NCBI GenBank assembly: GCA_963678675.1
Contig: OY783200.1
Location: 7,886,501-7,950,500, forward strand
DNA: 64,000 bases
Origin: Xiphydria camelus
Taxonomy: Eukaryota; Arthropoda; Insecta; Hymenoptera; Xiphydriidae
Direction: 5' to 3'
The notes beneath the pieces are model-generated. The model saw only the letters and a program-made list of their open reading frames with translations. It made no database searches and was not told where the DNA came from. Each line of letters opens with the position of its first letter. Position 1 is the first letter of the stretch. Positions 1 to 10,792 of the stretch are shown here, one piece after another. The position numbers and the translations under genes are program-made.

Positions 1-94
1 ACAAATAACAATATAGAGGAAATAAAAGGTATTTTGAAAATAACGATGTTTATCGTATTTATTAATTATATATAATATTTTATTTCGTTTGCAG

Positions 95-960
95 GTTTTC
101 TGAAAGAAATATTGAGGAAACAAAACCTTTTACTTTACCAAGTACGCAGCACAAATGCAAAGCTCGCAATATTAGAAGAGCGGCTTATTCCTATTGGCGA
201 TCAAAATACCGTTGAAGACGTAAATTTGCCACTACGCGATATAACGCAACTTCAGCAATTTGAAATAGAGCTGGCCAATCAAGATTTTTTAAATCGCATC
301 GTTAGTTGTTTTACAATTTCTTTTGATTTTATTTAATTTATTGAGGCTCTGTCTGATTGAAACCTTTTTCAACATTCATCACCATAAATTTACATGAATC
401 AATACTTATCAAATTGTAAAAACGTATAAAAGTTAAAAATATGAAAATATTCTGTAAGTACAAAATGTGAAAGACGTGTTTGAGATAAGATTGTAGAGTT
501 AGCAAAATGATAACTTGTGCTCAAACGATTTATCGGACATAATAGGTAACAATACATAATATGGAATATATGATAGGTTAAAATGGTAAAAACCATTGGA
601 GGAGACGACTTTAATGCAGTTATAAGCGGCATTATGAAGAAAATAATGTCTGATGAACTGGCGGAGTTGTTTAGTGTGTATGGTCGCAAAGGAAAACGAT
701 CCTTTAAAGAATCACTCATACTTGAAGTAATAACGAGTAAGTTCTATACGTCGTAAAATCATGATCATGTTCGATATTAAGAAATAATTTATATTTTCAT
801 TGCAGAAGCAGTTCTTAGTCGTTTTTCAAATGGCACCAGTAATGAAATATTAAAACAAATTGGCAACTGGTTAGCGCAAGCTAAAATAAGAAGGGTACGG
901 AAGGCGAATCAGGAGCATGCACTAGGGAAAGCTATGGTAGAAGAACAAAATAAGGAATAG
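95..960 (+). CDS. DUF4806-domain protein, three 3' exons (5' part outside window)
   Basis: Three exons can be drawn: 95-300 (acceptor TTTGCAG, donor GTTAGT), 577-736 (donor GTAAGT) and 806-960 (acceptor TTGCAG, stop TAG at 958). Phases agree across both introns. The product reads a polar helix with LLLYQVR, then LPLRDITQLQQFEIELANQ, then DDFNAVISGIMKKIMSDELA, then GRKGKRSF and a short basic tail. This order (charged PL..I..L..FE.EL helix followed by an F.WKGRKGK-like block) is what I know as DUF4806, a domain of unknown function that is multiplied in ants and other insects. No function is assigned. The reading frame has no break here, so this may be a working gene, though the family is often found near transposons. 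Its promoter and first exons lie to the left. Confidence 0.72.
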
Positions 961-1122
961 ATTTATGAATTCTCAAGTACAAATGTAGCTGTATATGTAT
1001 ATTATATGTATATAGCCAGATACTACAGTTATTATATATTAACATAGTTATAAAACAATATAAAAAATATACGTGTGATATTTTGGAACTGCAGTTCTTT
1101 TTATTTGAAAGGAATTCCTATA

Positions 1123-1222
1123 AAGCCTTATATCCACGGTGGTAGAACTCGGTCCGAGTTTTCAATCACTGTATGAGTAATTAAAATTCTGATCGAGTTC
1201 TAACATCGTGGACACAAGGCTT
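1123..1222. repeat. 100-bp hairpin MITE
   Basis: The two ends are imperfect inverted repeats of about 33 bp (AAGCCTTATATCCACGGTGG at the left, the complement of GTGGACACAAGGCTT at the right), with TAA on both sides. The size, palindrome and TAA flanks suggest a PIF/Harbinger-type MITE. The family is not identified. Confidence 0.55.
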
Positions 1223-1249
1223 AATAAAAATTAAATTTACATTTTCGAA

Positions 1250-1440
1250 CCAATATTGCTAAAATATTTTAGCGCAATATTGTTGGAATATTGCAACGCA
1301 ATATTGCGAAGATCGGACATTTCAATATTGCTGCATCATTGTAGCAATATTGCAGCAATATTTCATAATCTCGCTGCAATATTGCTATCTTACGACGCAA
1401 TGTTTCTACAATATTGCTGCAATATTTCAGTGCTGTATGG
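1250..1440. repeat. degenerate GCAATATT tandem array
   Basis: About 190 bp in which the palindromic unit GCAATATTGC recurs more than ten times with variable spacing (for example at 1252, 1275, 1302, 1326, 1346, 1375, 1411). An open frame of 84 codons crosses it but is a by-product of the repeat. Confidence 0.6.
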
Positions 1441-2340
1441 GTACTTAAATAAAGAATTAATATATTTTAACGGTGGAATCCAACATTTTACTTTTTTACT
1501 TTTATTTTAGACTGCATTTCAAAGCCTAATAAAACTGTATTTTGTGTTTTAAAACTTCTGTAAGTAAACAATTAGCCTTTGTAATTTGTTCTGTTATTAA
1601 ATTACTTCGAAAGACCAATTCTCTATAGTTTTATGTTTGTCCGATACCACCCTCCACTCTCTTTCAGGACGCTACTTTGTATTACCTACCTTACATTTCT
1701 TACAAAAAAATATATTATTAGTTTTTACTTGTCAAATCACCTTTAACATGTGTATAAGATATCAAGGTATCATTTTGTGCATTCAGTAATTTGATATAGC
1801 TCTTTCACAGCCTGACAGTCTAAAAAAAGCTAAGGTGTCCGATACCAGACAAGGTCGTCCTTCTATGCATCAGAATCGTTTTAAACTTGAATGATAATAA
1901 TTACGAATTGATGAAAGACTGTTTTGTTTTGTTTTTTTAAGGATCTTACCTCGCGACCTTGCGGTATATCCTACCTACCTCGGCGACGACGCGTCGAATA
2001 TTCGAGATATCTCTCCTCAATCCGCACGTCTACGAACCGTAGATAACTGACCAGACGATCCTCGTCCCATCCGCGCTGTCTTCTCTCTCATGATTATCAC
2101 AGAAGGCCCGCATCGACGACGACGACGACGACGAACGACGACGACGACGACCACTGGACGATCTACCGAAAGTATGGCATCTCAGCGCCGCATAAAACGA
2201 ACCGCCGTCTTCTTCTGCCGCGCACAAAACCACAAAAGCCGTATGAACACTTCGTCGCACTGCTTGTTGCGCGCTATGAAGGAAAATTGCAGTGATGCGA
2301 TACTACGCGACGCGCGCGATTACTAAATCCGCGAGCGGAA
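1441..2340. other. non-coding stretch with a CGA triplet tract
   Basis: No gene is supported. A (CGA)n tract lies at about 2113-2155 and creates opposing Arg/Thr- and Ser/Arg-rich open frames that are not credible proteins. From about 1980 the GC content rises toward the retrotransposon that follows. Confidence 0.5.
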
Positions 2341-2692
2341 AGGTGTGCGCGAACTGTCGATGCCTGTACCTTTATAGCAATAGCCGGCTGGCGGGCGAGG
2401 ACTGACTAGCCGGTGCCGGCCGCACGTGTGAGTCTCTCTCCCCACTCCTGCGCCGTATCCCACTCCCGCGGTACACAGTTCGAATTCCAATCTCGAGATC
2501 CTAGACATAAACAAACACTTAGGAACGAAGGCGAGAGAGAAGGATCATTCGCGCTATGCTACGGCATTAGTAAGGATCGAAATAAAGAAGTATCAAAGAA
2601 AATCGAGTCTCTTTGTTGAACGAGCTCCCATCTAATTGTAAGTCGAAGAAGGATTCAAACTTCTCGCGGCCACGAGAAGCAGCGTCACAAAT
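2340..2692 (+). repeat. probable 5' LTR of Gypsy element 1 (left border not set)
   Basis: This stretch sits directly upstream of a primer-binding site and contains an AATAAA at about 2581. Those two facts are the reason for the call. No matching 3' LTR is present in the assembled sequence: the area where it should lie is a GA-rich tract with a 200-N gap. The left border therefore cannot be fixed. Confidence 0.35.
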
Positions 2693-2711
2693 TGGCGATC
2701 CTGCCAGGATC
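2693..2711 (+). promoter_or_regulatory. tRNA primer-binding site of Gypsy element 1
   Basis: TGGCGATCCTGCCAGGATC. It begins with TGG, complementary to the CCA end of a tRNA, and its complement has the layout of a T-arm, acceptor stem, discriminator G and CCA, as in arginine tRNAs that prime many insect Gypsy elements. The match to tRNA-Arg is from general knowledge and was not aligned. Confidence 0.6.
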
Positions 2712-3318
2712 CTTTCAACACGATCGTCGGACAATTGGAGGAAAAACTCTACGGAGGACCACGGTCAACTTCCAAGCCCGCATCAAGAAGAAAGGATCTT
2801 CAAACGAACCCTTCACCAGAAGTTAAGCGACGCGCGTAAGCGAAACATAGTCAAATAAGTTAGCAAGCGTATTTTTTAAGTCAAACTGGATCCTCACGAG
2901 GAGAAACGCGAAATATACGAATACGGTACAGACGATTCTGCCGTATACGATTCGGTGCGATTGCAGTCTTTGCGAGACGCTCATTCGGGTCTGAATAAAG
3001 CCCAACGTAAAGATCCGGAATTAGCTAGTGAAAATAGGCAAAGCTTTTCCTTAAGAAGAAAGATCCGTTTGCGAAAGTCGAAAGATTCTACGCGAAGAAT
3101 CGAAGGGACAAAATTTGTAGAACCTAGCAACTCTATATAGTAGCAGGAAAACCTAGAATAAAAACTAATCCCGATTCCGACGCAACCACGAGCAATAGCG
3201 ATCACTAGGCCTCTTATAGAAATCAGACAGTAAAATTCGAGCCCACACATCGACCAAACTGAGTTTAAACCAGAATACCTAAAATCCAACCCTCTCTGTA
3301 GTCAAGCACGATATAGAA

Positions 3319-4497
3319 ATGGCCGAATCAAAAACACCCTCACTAGAAGCGACGATTCAATCGTTAACCGAACAGATGAAAAGCATGCATTCTTTTATGG
3401 TGGAACGTCTATGTAGCAACGAACAGGCAATAGGACAGCTAGGGGAATTTATCCAGGGACTACTACATAACCAAGAGGAGCTAAAAGTCAGTGTGCAGAA
3501 TAGGAATGTACTCGTAACACAAACTATATCAAACTCCACTGAAGAAGAAGACAATAGGGACAAATTAAAGGCACTGGATGCATTAAATATGATACCAAAA
3601 CTGACTGGCACGGCAGGAATAGGGATAGAGTTATGGGTAGAGGTATGTAAGCAAGCTTTTCTCTCTTGCAAACCAGGACAACGGCTCTCACTACTTTCAA
3701 TGATAAAGTACAAAAGGATAACTGGGTTTGCTCAACAATGTTTAGAAAACATCGCTATATATAGTGAAATCGATCTTTACGAAGCGGCACGAAATAATCT
3801 TATGATACGCGATAGCTTGGATTTATTGAGACAACAGCTACTCGCTATTTGCCAAAAAGGCAACGAATCAGTATTAGAATATACGCGAAGATTCCGTGAA
3901 ATGTGCCTAAAAATTCATTACGCTAAGACCAGAGAATTAGAACAAGAGAATCGCGGAGCACCCAGTATGGCTGTATTAAACGATTTAAAACGGGAGTATC
4001 TACGCCGATACATCAGTCAGCTACAAAACGAGGTCCGAATGATAGTGCATGCTCGTAATCCGGGGAACATAACACAAGCGGAACAAGAAGCTCTAGAAGC
4101 AGAGGCCCTAACTAAACAAAATCAAATAACAGAAACCTATAGGCGTATGACTAACACTCAAGGAGCAGACTATAGGAAAACCGTTGCGAAACCCCCTTAT
4201 TCATCACGACCCAACGAGACTGCGACTAAACCGACTATTAGAAGTAATGTAACCTGTAACTTCTGCAAAAAGACCGGACATATTGAGGCAAGTTGCTACC
4301 AAAAGAAGAATCAAAATTTTCGTCCAACCCTGCTGCCGAAAAGACCACCGCAACAAATAAATTCGATAAAAACTTCAGAGGAAACACTGGAGGAAAATCA
4401 AGAAATATTGGAAGGAACAGAATCTCCGCCATTGCAGGAAGATTACTCTACCTTAGGCTACGAACCAACCGACCAGAACCCGTTAGACTTTTGCTAG
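3319..4497 (+). CDS. gag: Gag of Gypsy element 1
   Basis: A 392-codon open frame. The first ~80 residues are helical and polar (heptad-like, Q-rich). A retrotransposon Gag core occupies about residues 90-250. A CCHC zinc knuckle, CNFCKKTGHIEASC, lies at about residues 313-326, followed by an acidic tail. Gag forms the intracellular particle and binds element RNA through the knuckle. The start is the ATG at 3319 after the leader. The pol frame overlaps the 3' end (from 4293) in the -1 frame, the usual Ty3/Gypsy arrangement. The frame has no break, unlike pol downstream. Confidence 0.85.
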   Translation: MAESKTPSLEATIQSLTEQMKSMHSFMVERLCSNEQAIGQLGEFIQGLLHNQEELKVSVQNRNVLVTQTISNSTEEEDNRDKLKALDALNMIPKLTGTAGIGIELWVEVCKQAFLSCKPGQRLSLLSMIKYKRITGFAQQCLENIAIYSEIDLYEAARNNLMIRDSLDLLRQQLLAICQKGNESVLEYTRRFREMCLKIHYAKTRELEQENRGAPSMAVLNDLKREYLRRYISQLQNEVRMIVHARNPGNITQAEQEALEAEALTKQNQITETYRRMTNTQGADYRKTVAKPPYSSRPNETATKPTIRSNVTCNFCKKTGHIEASCYQKKNQNFRPTLLPKRPPQQINSIKTSEETLEENQEILEGTESPPLQEDYSTLGYEPTDQNPLDFC

Positions 4498-4760
4498 ACT
4501 CAGGAGCTTCCATAAATGTTATAAAGGAAAAAGGCATACCCTATGGACACAGAAACGAACAGAGGAAAGACATAATTTTAGCATGGGCAACGATGAGCAT
4601 AAAACTATGGAAAAAATAACTCTAAACATCTTAGATTAATTTCATGATTTCCTCATAGTACCAAATGATTTCCCAATACCTGAGGAAGGCATTATAGAAC
4701 TACCATTTCTCGAAAAGTACGATTTCCAACTCACTAACGACTGTCTCAGACTAGATGGAA
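4293..4760 (+). pseudogene. pol: pol protease region of Gypsy element 1
   Basis: The aspartic protease motif LLDSGAS lies near 4487-4507, in the -1 frame relative to gag. The frame stops at 4619 and similar protein-like sequence continues in a neighbouring frame, so a frameshift is present. The enzyme would normally cut the Gag-Pol polyprotein. As read here it is not intact. Confidence 0.75.
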
Positions 4761-5147
4761 AAAAAATGTAATCTTTACAGAGCGAAGGAATATATGTACC
4801 TGCGCGCGCATACGGTATTAAATGTAAAAATGAACGTGGAAAAGAACAAAGGACACGTATTATTCCAGGGACCCCAAGGTGAATCTATTCACTACATATC
4901 GAATAATCAAGTTGTCATACCGTTCGTTAATGAAACAGACGAGAGCGCGATAATAGATCAAAGGAAATTCAATATTTACCCCGTACAGATAACGAAAAAC
5001 GAAAACGCTCTGAACCAAAGATCATCGAGCCAAAATTTACCGGAAAGACTCAGATTACTAAGATCTAACACGCGACTTGATCATTTGGAAGAATATCAGA
5101 AAATAAACATACTAAGGGTCGTATAAAATTTCCACGACATATTTTCT
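4755..5147 (+). pseudogene. pol: pol linker between protease and RT, Gypsy element 1
   Basis: A 123-codon open piece in the pol frame with no catalytic motif, ending at a stop at 5124-5126 just before the RT domain. Position and frame assign it to pol. No domain is recognisable. Confidence 0.55.
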
Positions 5148-6034
5148 TTGGAAGGAGACCCACTACCACACACATGTTCGACTCTAACTTCTCACCAGAT
5201 CATTTTAAAAGATGATAAGCCGATCAATATTGTTTCGTATCGACCACCAGAATGTCACAAGGCAGAAATCAGAAAACAAACATCCGAGATGCTTGACAAA
5301 GGAATCATACGACACTCCCAATCCCCGTACAATTCACCGTTATGGGTAGTACCTAAGAAAACCGTCGCATCAGGCAAAAGGAAATGGCGAATTGTTATTG
5401 ATTTCCGAAAAATTAACGAAAAAACGGACCAAGATGCTTACCCCTTACCAGTAATCGAGGACATACTTGATCATTTAGGAAAGGCTAAATTCTTTTCGGC
5501 CTTCGACCTTAGTTCAGAATTTCATCAAATCCCTATGGATGAAAATTGTAAGAAATATACCGTCTTTTCGACGCCAGAAGGACATTTTGAATATAATAAG
5601 ATGCCTTCGGGCTGAAAAATGCTCCGGCAACCTTCCAGCGTACAATGGACAATGCTTTAAGAGGATTGAATGGTAATATTTGTTTCGTATACCTGGACAA
5701 TATAATTGTATTTGGCTCTACATTTGAAGAACATCAGAAAAACCTAACAACGCTATTCCATCGATTGAGGGCAACAGGGCTAAAGCTACAGCCAGATAAA
5801 TGCGAATATTTAAGACCGGAATTGGAATATCTAGGACACATCATAACGAAAGACGGAGTAAAACCCAACACAAAGAAATTAGAAGCGGTGAAAGAATTCA
5901 AGATACCTAGAAGCCCAACAGATGTGAAATCATTTTTGGGACTAAGTGGCTATTATCGAAAATTTATAAAAAAACTTTTCCACAATAGCCAAACCCCTCA
6001 CGAATTTAACAAAAAAACCGAAAGATTCGAATAG
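5148..6034 (+). pseudogene. pol: reverse transcriptase of Gypsy element 1, broken
   Basis: Typical RT blocks are visible: PYNSPLWVVPKK, KWRIVIDFRKIN, YPLPVIEDIL, FSAFDLSSEFHQI, then YLDNIIVFGSTFEEH, and the thumb with LEYLGHIITKDG and FLGLSGYYRKFI. Two faults matter. One base is missing near 5607 in the block before LKNAPATFQR, which ends the first frame at 5615. The catalytic box reads YLDN where the family has YxDD, so one metal-binding aspartate is lost. A TAG stop at 6032 ends the second piece. This copy cannot make active RT. Confidence 0.88.
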
Positions 6035-6819
6035 ACAGAAACTACACAAGAAGCCTTTGACACCTTAAAGAACTGTCTGTGTAATAGCCCGGTGCTACGA
6101 TATCCAGACTACAATAAAGAATTCACCCTTACCACACAGATGCCTCGAACGTTGGCCTAGGAGCAGTACTTTCCCAGGAGGGACACCCTTGCTGTTATAT
6201 ATCAAGGACGTTGAATGCACCTGAATTAAATTATACCACAACTGAGAAAGAATTACTCGCGATAGTATGGGCGATAAGAAGACTGAGACAGTACTTACTC
6301 GGACGGAAATTCATAATCCAGAATGACCATCGAGCACTTGTATGGTTAACCAACATAAAGGATCCTTCATCACGACTGCTACGATGGCGACTAAAGCTAG
6401 AAGAATATGATTTCAAAATAGAATATAAGAAAGGATGCGAAAACAAAGCGGGGGACGCTTTATCAAGAATCCCACGAGTGAATATCACCCAAGAAGAATT
6501 GAATAAGTTGGTACAAGAAACCTTAGATGACCCTGAAATAGACATCAGTATAAATGATATTACCCAGAACTTATCGCCACCAACTCAAGAAGACCAACAA
6601 ATAGATAGTGATTTAATGGATATACTAAATGAAGGTGGAATAACCATTAGAGATCCTCTACCACTAGAAGGAACATATGACAACTATATGCATTGGGCTC
6701 AGAACAATCCCGACATGTCAGCCAATATCAGAATAACACCCAATGGAAAAGGAAAATTGTGGATACCTATTGAAAAAAATTATACAAATACAAGAGAACT
6801 CTACACTATTGCAGAATAG
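6035..6819 (+). pseudogene. pol: RNase H region of Gypsy element 1
   Basis: After the TAG at 6032 the connection region continues (EAFDTLK...). RNase H follows in another frame from 6211, with [24 protein letters not shown], a DH block ([10 protein letters not shown]) and DALSRIP at the domain end. The frame changes between 6130 and 6211 show further small indels. The rest of this frame leads toward integrase. Confidence 0.82.
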
Positions 6820-6889
6820 CACCCGAAGACTTGTTGATAAAGGAAGGAGTACCATCAAATATAGCCTCACAGACGAAATGATAAACTTA

Positions 6890-8072
6890 GATCAAGAGGA
6901 AATATGTAGAATACTGCAATACTTTTAAACGCAAGTACCAGATACATTTCGAATTAAGCAGAACGGGAGAGAAGGAACCTACAAAAGAAGTTCGACTAAA
7001 ACTCCTAAAAGAAGCCCACGGAAGTCCCGCTTCACAACACTTCGGTGAAACCAAGACGCTCGAAAGGATGAAACAACTAAGAGAATGGACCAACATGGAT
7101 CAGGATATAAAAGACTTCATAAAAACATGCGCAACCTGTCAAAAATATAAACTCACGCGTGTGAGACAAGCAGCGCCTTCCATAATACCTGACACGCCCA
7201 CCTTACCAAATGATAAAATAGCACTTGATATTTTCGGACCATTACCTTTAACTACAAACGGAAAAATAGGTTCATACTTTCTTTACAAGATATGTTAACA
7301 AAATTCACCTTACTAATACCAATGAAAACAAAGAGTTCAGAATCGATAATAACAAAGCTATTCGAACACTATATTTATATGTTTGGAGCTCCGAAAAATA
7401 TTCAAACTGACCAAGGAAGGGAATTCCTATCAGGACTAATTGAAGAATTTGAAAAAATGTTCAAAATAAAACATATTAAAAGCACCGCTTTCCACCCGCA
7501 GTCTAACGGATCAATCGAAAGAATGCATGGAGTACTAAAGGATCTCATACGAACAGCGAATGAAGGATATATAACCGACTGGGATGAAAATTTAAAAAGT
7601 ATATGTGTGCCTTGCATATAATACATCACATACCACGAAAATATATAGACTACTCCATTTGAAGTAACCTTTGGGCGAAAAGCCAATATGCCTTCATCTA
7701 TACCTAGCACGCCACAAATATCGTCAATTAATTTATTAGAAAAATGGAGAATAAACCACAACCAGACCATTCAAAGGACTAGAGAAAATCTCCAAGCCGC
7801 CAAGGAAAAACACAAAGCGTATATCGACAAAAACATTCATAGGGCATTGCCAATTTACAAGATTGGAGACAAAATACTTGTTCACAACGACCATAAGGCG
7901 CATAAACTCACAATCAGTCAGGAATGGCTAGGACCATTTACTATCACAAAGATTTTCCCAGACAAAAACAATGTCGAAATAAAGGTTGGGACTTAGACAC
8001 AAAGGTGATTCATATAGACCGCACGAAATTCTTCTACGAACCTGTTGCAGGATGTTCATCTGAATCCGTCTA
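6890..8072 (+). pseudogene. pol: integrase of Gypsy element 1, broken
   Basis: An H2C2 zinc-binding part (EAHGS...HFGETKT..., then CATCQKY at about 7129-7149) is followed by a retroviral-type integrase core with LDIFGPLP, TDQGREF and a Glu in SIERMHG, giving the D,D-35-E set. The core is split at 7298 by a frameshift and at 7619 by a stop. A C-terminal part with a KVGDKIL-like block (7688-7996) follows. The catalytic residues are present but not in one frame. Confidence 0.82.
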
Positions 8073-8407
8073 ATGCTTAGAAAATATGTACGAAGCTCAG
8101 GAATTACTTAGAATAACATCCGCGAATAATCAATCATTTAGTGATATGCAATGTTAGTATTACCATGGATATCGAACGTTGTTAGATATATCTCGATTAA
8201 GTATAACATTATCTAAAGGTAACCTTATCATGGACCTTATATCATAATATACCCACACCTAAGATTGTTAATTGGCATCCATATTAGTAAATATAATAGT
8301 CCAATACCTCAGTGTGACACGTTACAGAACTGTGAACAGAAAATTTAAGATCTTAATGTAAGATACACCTAAGGCAATAGAGTAACATAGACTAGGTATA
8401 TATTAGA
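8073..8407. other. AT-rich 3' remainder of Gypsy element 1
   Basis: No open frame of note and no match to the 5' LTR candidate. It should contain the polypurine tract and the start of the 3' LTR, but I cannot locate either with confidence. Confidence 0.4.
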
Positions 8408-8817
8408 AGACAGAGAGAAAGAGAGAGAGAGGGGGGAGGGAGAGGGAGGGGGGAGAGAGGAGAGGGGGGAGGGAGAGAGAGGGAGAGAGAGAGAGAGGGG
8501 AGGGAGAGAGAGGGAGAGAGAGAGAGAGAGGAAGAGGGAGAGAGGGGGGGATGGAGAGGGAGAGAGAAGAGGGAGANNNNNNNNNNNNNNNNNNNNNNNN
8601 NNNNNNNNNNNNNNNNNNNNNNNNNNNNNNNNNNNNNNNNNNNNNNNNNNNNNNNNNNNNNNNNNNNNNNNNNNNNNNNNNNNNNNNNNNNNNNNNNNNN
8701 NNNNNNNNNNNNNNNNNNNNNNNNNNNNNNNNNNNNNNNNNNNNNNNNNNNNNNNNNNNNNNNNNNNNNNNNNNNNCTAGACGAGATGAGAGAGAGAGAG
8801 AGGAGAGAGAGAGAGAG

Positions 8818-8866
<49 letters not shown>
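8408..8866. repeat. (GA)n/GGGA purine tract with a 200-N assembly gap
   Basis: Nearly pure purine on this strand on both sides of the run of N (8577-8776). The open frames here are translations of GAG/AGA repeats. The gap is exactly 200 N, a placeholder of arbitrary length. Confidence 0.95.
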
Positions 8867-8867
<1 letters not shown>

Positions 8868-10640
8868 CTTATATAATACATTTACAAAATTGTTTGAGAA
8901 CTGCTATAAAACTATTGTATAGTAGTGCTTTTATTCTGCGGTTTAAGTGTATTTCACGAACATTTATAGAACTATTAAAAGAAGTATTTTATATGTATTT
9001 TTTATAATGTGGACAGAATCGCTAATACAATACCATAAGGTGACCTAACTTTGACTGGGGATGTAACATTGACCACAATTACAGAAAATGATATTAACCG
9101 AATTTATGAAGTAATGATAATAGCAACCGTCGCGATTTTCATGCGGTAAGTAGGGCAGTGTATCATAGATGGCTCTGTAAGGCACTTCAGTACGTACGTT
9201 AAGGGGGTTATCAAGTCTAGAACACCGAAATTTACTAAATGTTGAGATTTTTTTCACGGCTAAATGAAAAACCCGATTAATGTGAAATTAACACAACATT
9301 TTTATTAATACTTAAAGACCTTTTTTGAATGGCCTTTTCAGTGATTGAAAGTTTGTCTGGTAAAATTGTGCGGTCTTCTTCCGTACATCATTTTGATCAA
9401 ACCGGTTGATCTAGAACAATTTGGTAAAGTGAGTTTAGTTTTCAATACTATTTTCTATGGAATGAACTACTATGGTCGAGAAAAAATCATTTGGTAGATC
9501 TTTATAGGCATTTTTTAATTTAGAGTACAGAAAAAGCTTGAAATTTTAAGTAAACAGAGGCTTGTAATTATTGAAATAATCAACTTGGGAGCATGAGAGT
9601 AGTTCATTCCAAAGATACTGATAGTATAAACATTCCCTGAAAATTTCACATTAATCTGAGCTACGGTTTTTAAGATACAATATACGGAAGGTTAGAAAAA
9701 CATGTTTTGAGAAAAACAGGTTTCTATGAAAAGATTTAGGTTCCAACTCACCCAGGTAAGTGATTTATATTATTGTGATGTGATTGTATTAACTTTAAAC
9801 CAAATCTGCCGTGTATTTTTAAATATTTTTAAAAAATGTGAATATAACAAAATCTCAATAAAAAATTTAAATTTATTTGGCCTATAGCAGATGATATATC
9901 AGTAGTGTCTAAAGACGCTATTATTTTTAAATTGAATAAATCCCTTGATACTAAACGCGGGATATTATTTAAAGATATTGACAACCTACAACTAAAAATA
10001 GAATGATGATTTTCCCTTTATTGTTCATTTTTTTCAAGTTTTATTTTTGTTCAGACATGTTTCGAATTTTTTACATTGGCCCTTTAAAGTTTTTGTTTGT
10101 TTATTTTGTTTTTACTAAGGCTTCACTGTTTTGTGTGTGGGTGCCTCCTGTAGCCGACGTCCGCAAGACGGTCTGTGCGCGTGTGTGTGCGGGGCCCGCG
10201 AGCCGGTCTGTGTACGGGTGGCGACTATAGTTGGCGTCCGCGCGATATCTTCGTATCGAGCGCAGCTATAATCGATGTGTATCCGACCACCTGTGTCGGC
10301 TCTCGCCGGCAGAATCAAAGAGCCTCTCTTGGGTCTATCGAGCTATATTGAATTAAATCCTGCTAGAAATATATTCTACGCACGAATCAAGCTTCAATTT
10401 GTTATGTTGTTCTAATTGCATCGAAAGACTGCCGATGTGTAAAGTGTACACTTCGCGGCGCGAAGATCCGCGGGTGGCGGTACTATAGCGGAGCGGGCTG
10501 CCGTAAGGAAAGGGTTAACATCTCCGTCGAAATACGTAATTTCTTTTCCCCTCTCAACGATTACTAATCGTTGTGCATCGGAAACATAGCTCGAGTTTTA
10601 TATTCTGATTTCAAAGTTATAGCCTCGATATGTCAAATAC
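8867..10640. other. non-coding region, no element resolved
   Basis: AT-rich to about 10100, then GC-richer sequence with GTGTGTGCGGGGCCCGCGAGCC-like stretches. No long open frame, no clear terminal repeats and no recognisable RNA gene. The GC-rich part (10130-10640) lies just upstream of the leader of gene copy A and may be its promoter region (inference). Confidence 0.4.
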
Positions 10641-10664
10641 ATCGATGTGCCTCGGAAATGTATA

Positions 10665-10792
10665 TTTACGAATCGCCGCGCGAGACTGTTTAGTTCTACC
10701 AAGTCGATAAGGATCGATGCAACTTGATACTCAATTATTGTGGCAACAAATTTCGGTTAGGTCCAGCTCAGACTCTCGAGCCGCAATTCGTT
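10665..10792 (+). promoter_or_regulatory. shared leader of duplicated gene, copy A
   Basis: It matches 26965-27120 in several blocks: GTATATTTACGAATCG, CCAAGTCGATA, AAATTTCG.., CTCTCGAG.CGCA.TTCGTTA. In copy B the same sequence ends just before an ATG, so it looks like a promoter or 5' UTR. In copy A it is cut at 10792 by a TIR element, and the coding part resumes at 11735. Confidence 0.5.

Larger units (their letters stand above)
2340..8410 (+). mobile_element. Ty3/Gypsy LTR retrotransposon 1, degenerate
   Basis: Order: probable LTR, primer-binding site, a 600-bp leader, gag, then protease, reverse transcriptase, RNase H and integrase. Integrase last is the Ty3/Gypsy order. gag is open, but pol is broken by several stops and frameshifts, and the RT catalytic box is changed. 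No env-like frame follows integrase. The right part (8073-8410) ends in purine-rich sequence at an assembly gap, so the 3' LTR is missing or hidden. Confidence 0.88.

Noticed and set aside
1250..1440. Regularly recurring short palindromes, considered as a CRISPR array
   Set aside because: Spacing is irregular, there are no unique spacers of constant length, and the context is a eukaryotic genome.
2030..2326. Opposing Arg/Ser-rich open frames
   Set aside because: They are translations of a CGA triplet tract and its flanks, with no domain or splice support.
2120..2692. Fixing the left border of the first Gypsy LTR
   Set aside because: Several TG starts exist, but without a 3' LTR to compare none is supported.
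8551..8922. Arg/Glu-rich frames crossing the GA tract
   Set aside because: GAG/AGA repeat translation running through a 200-N gap.
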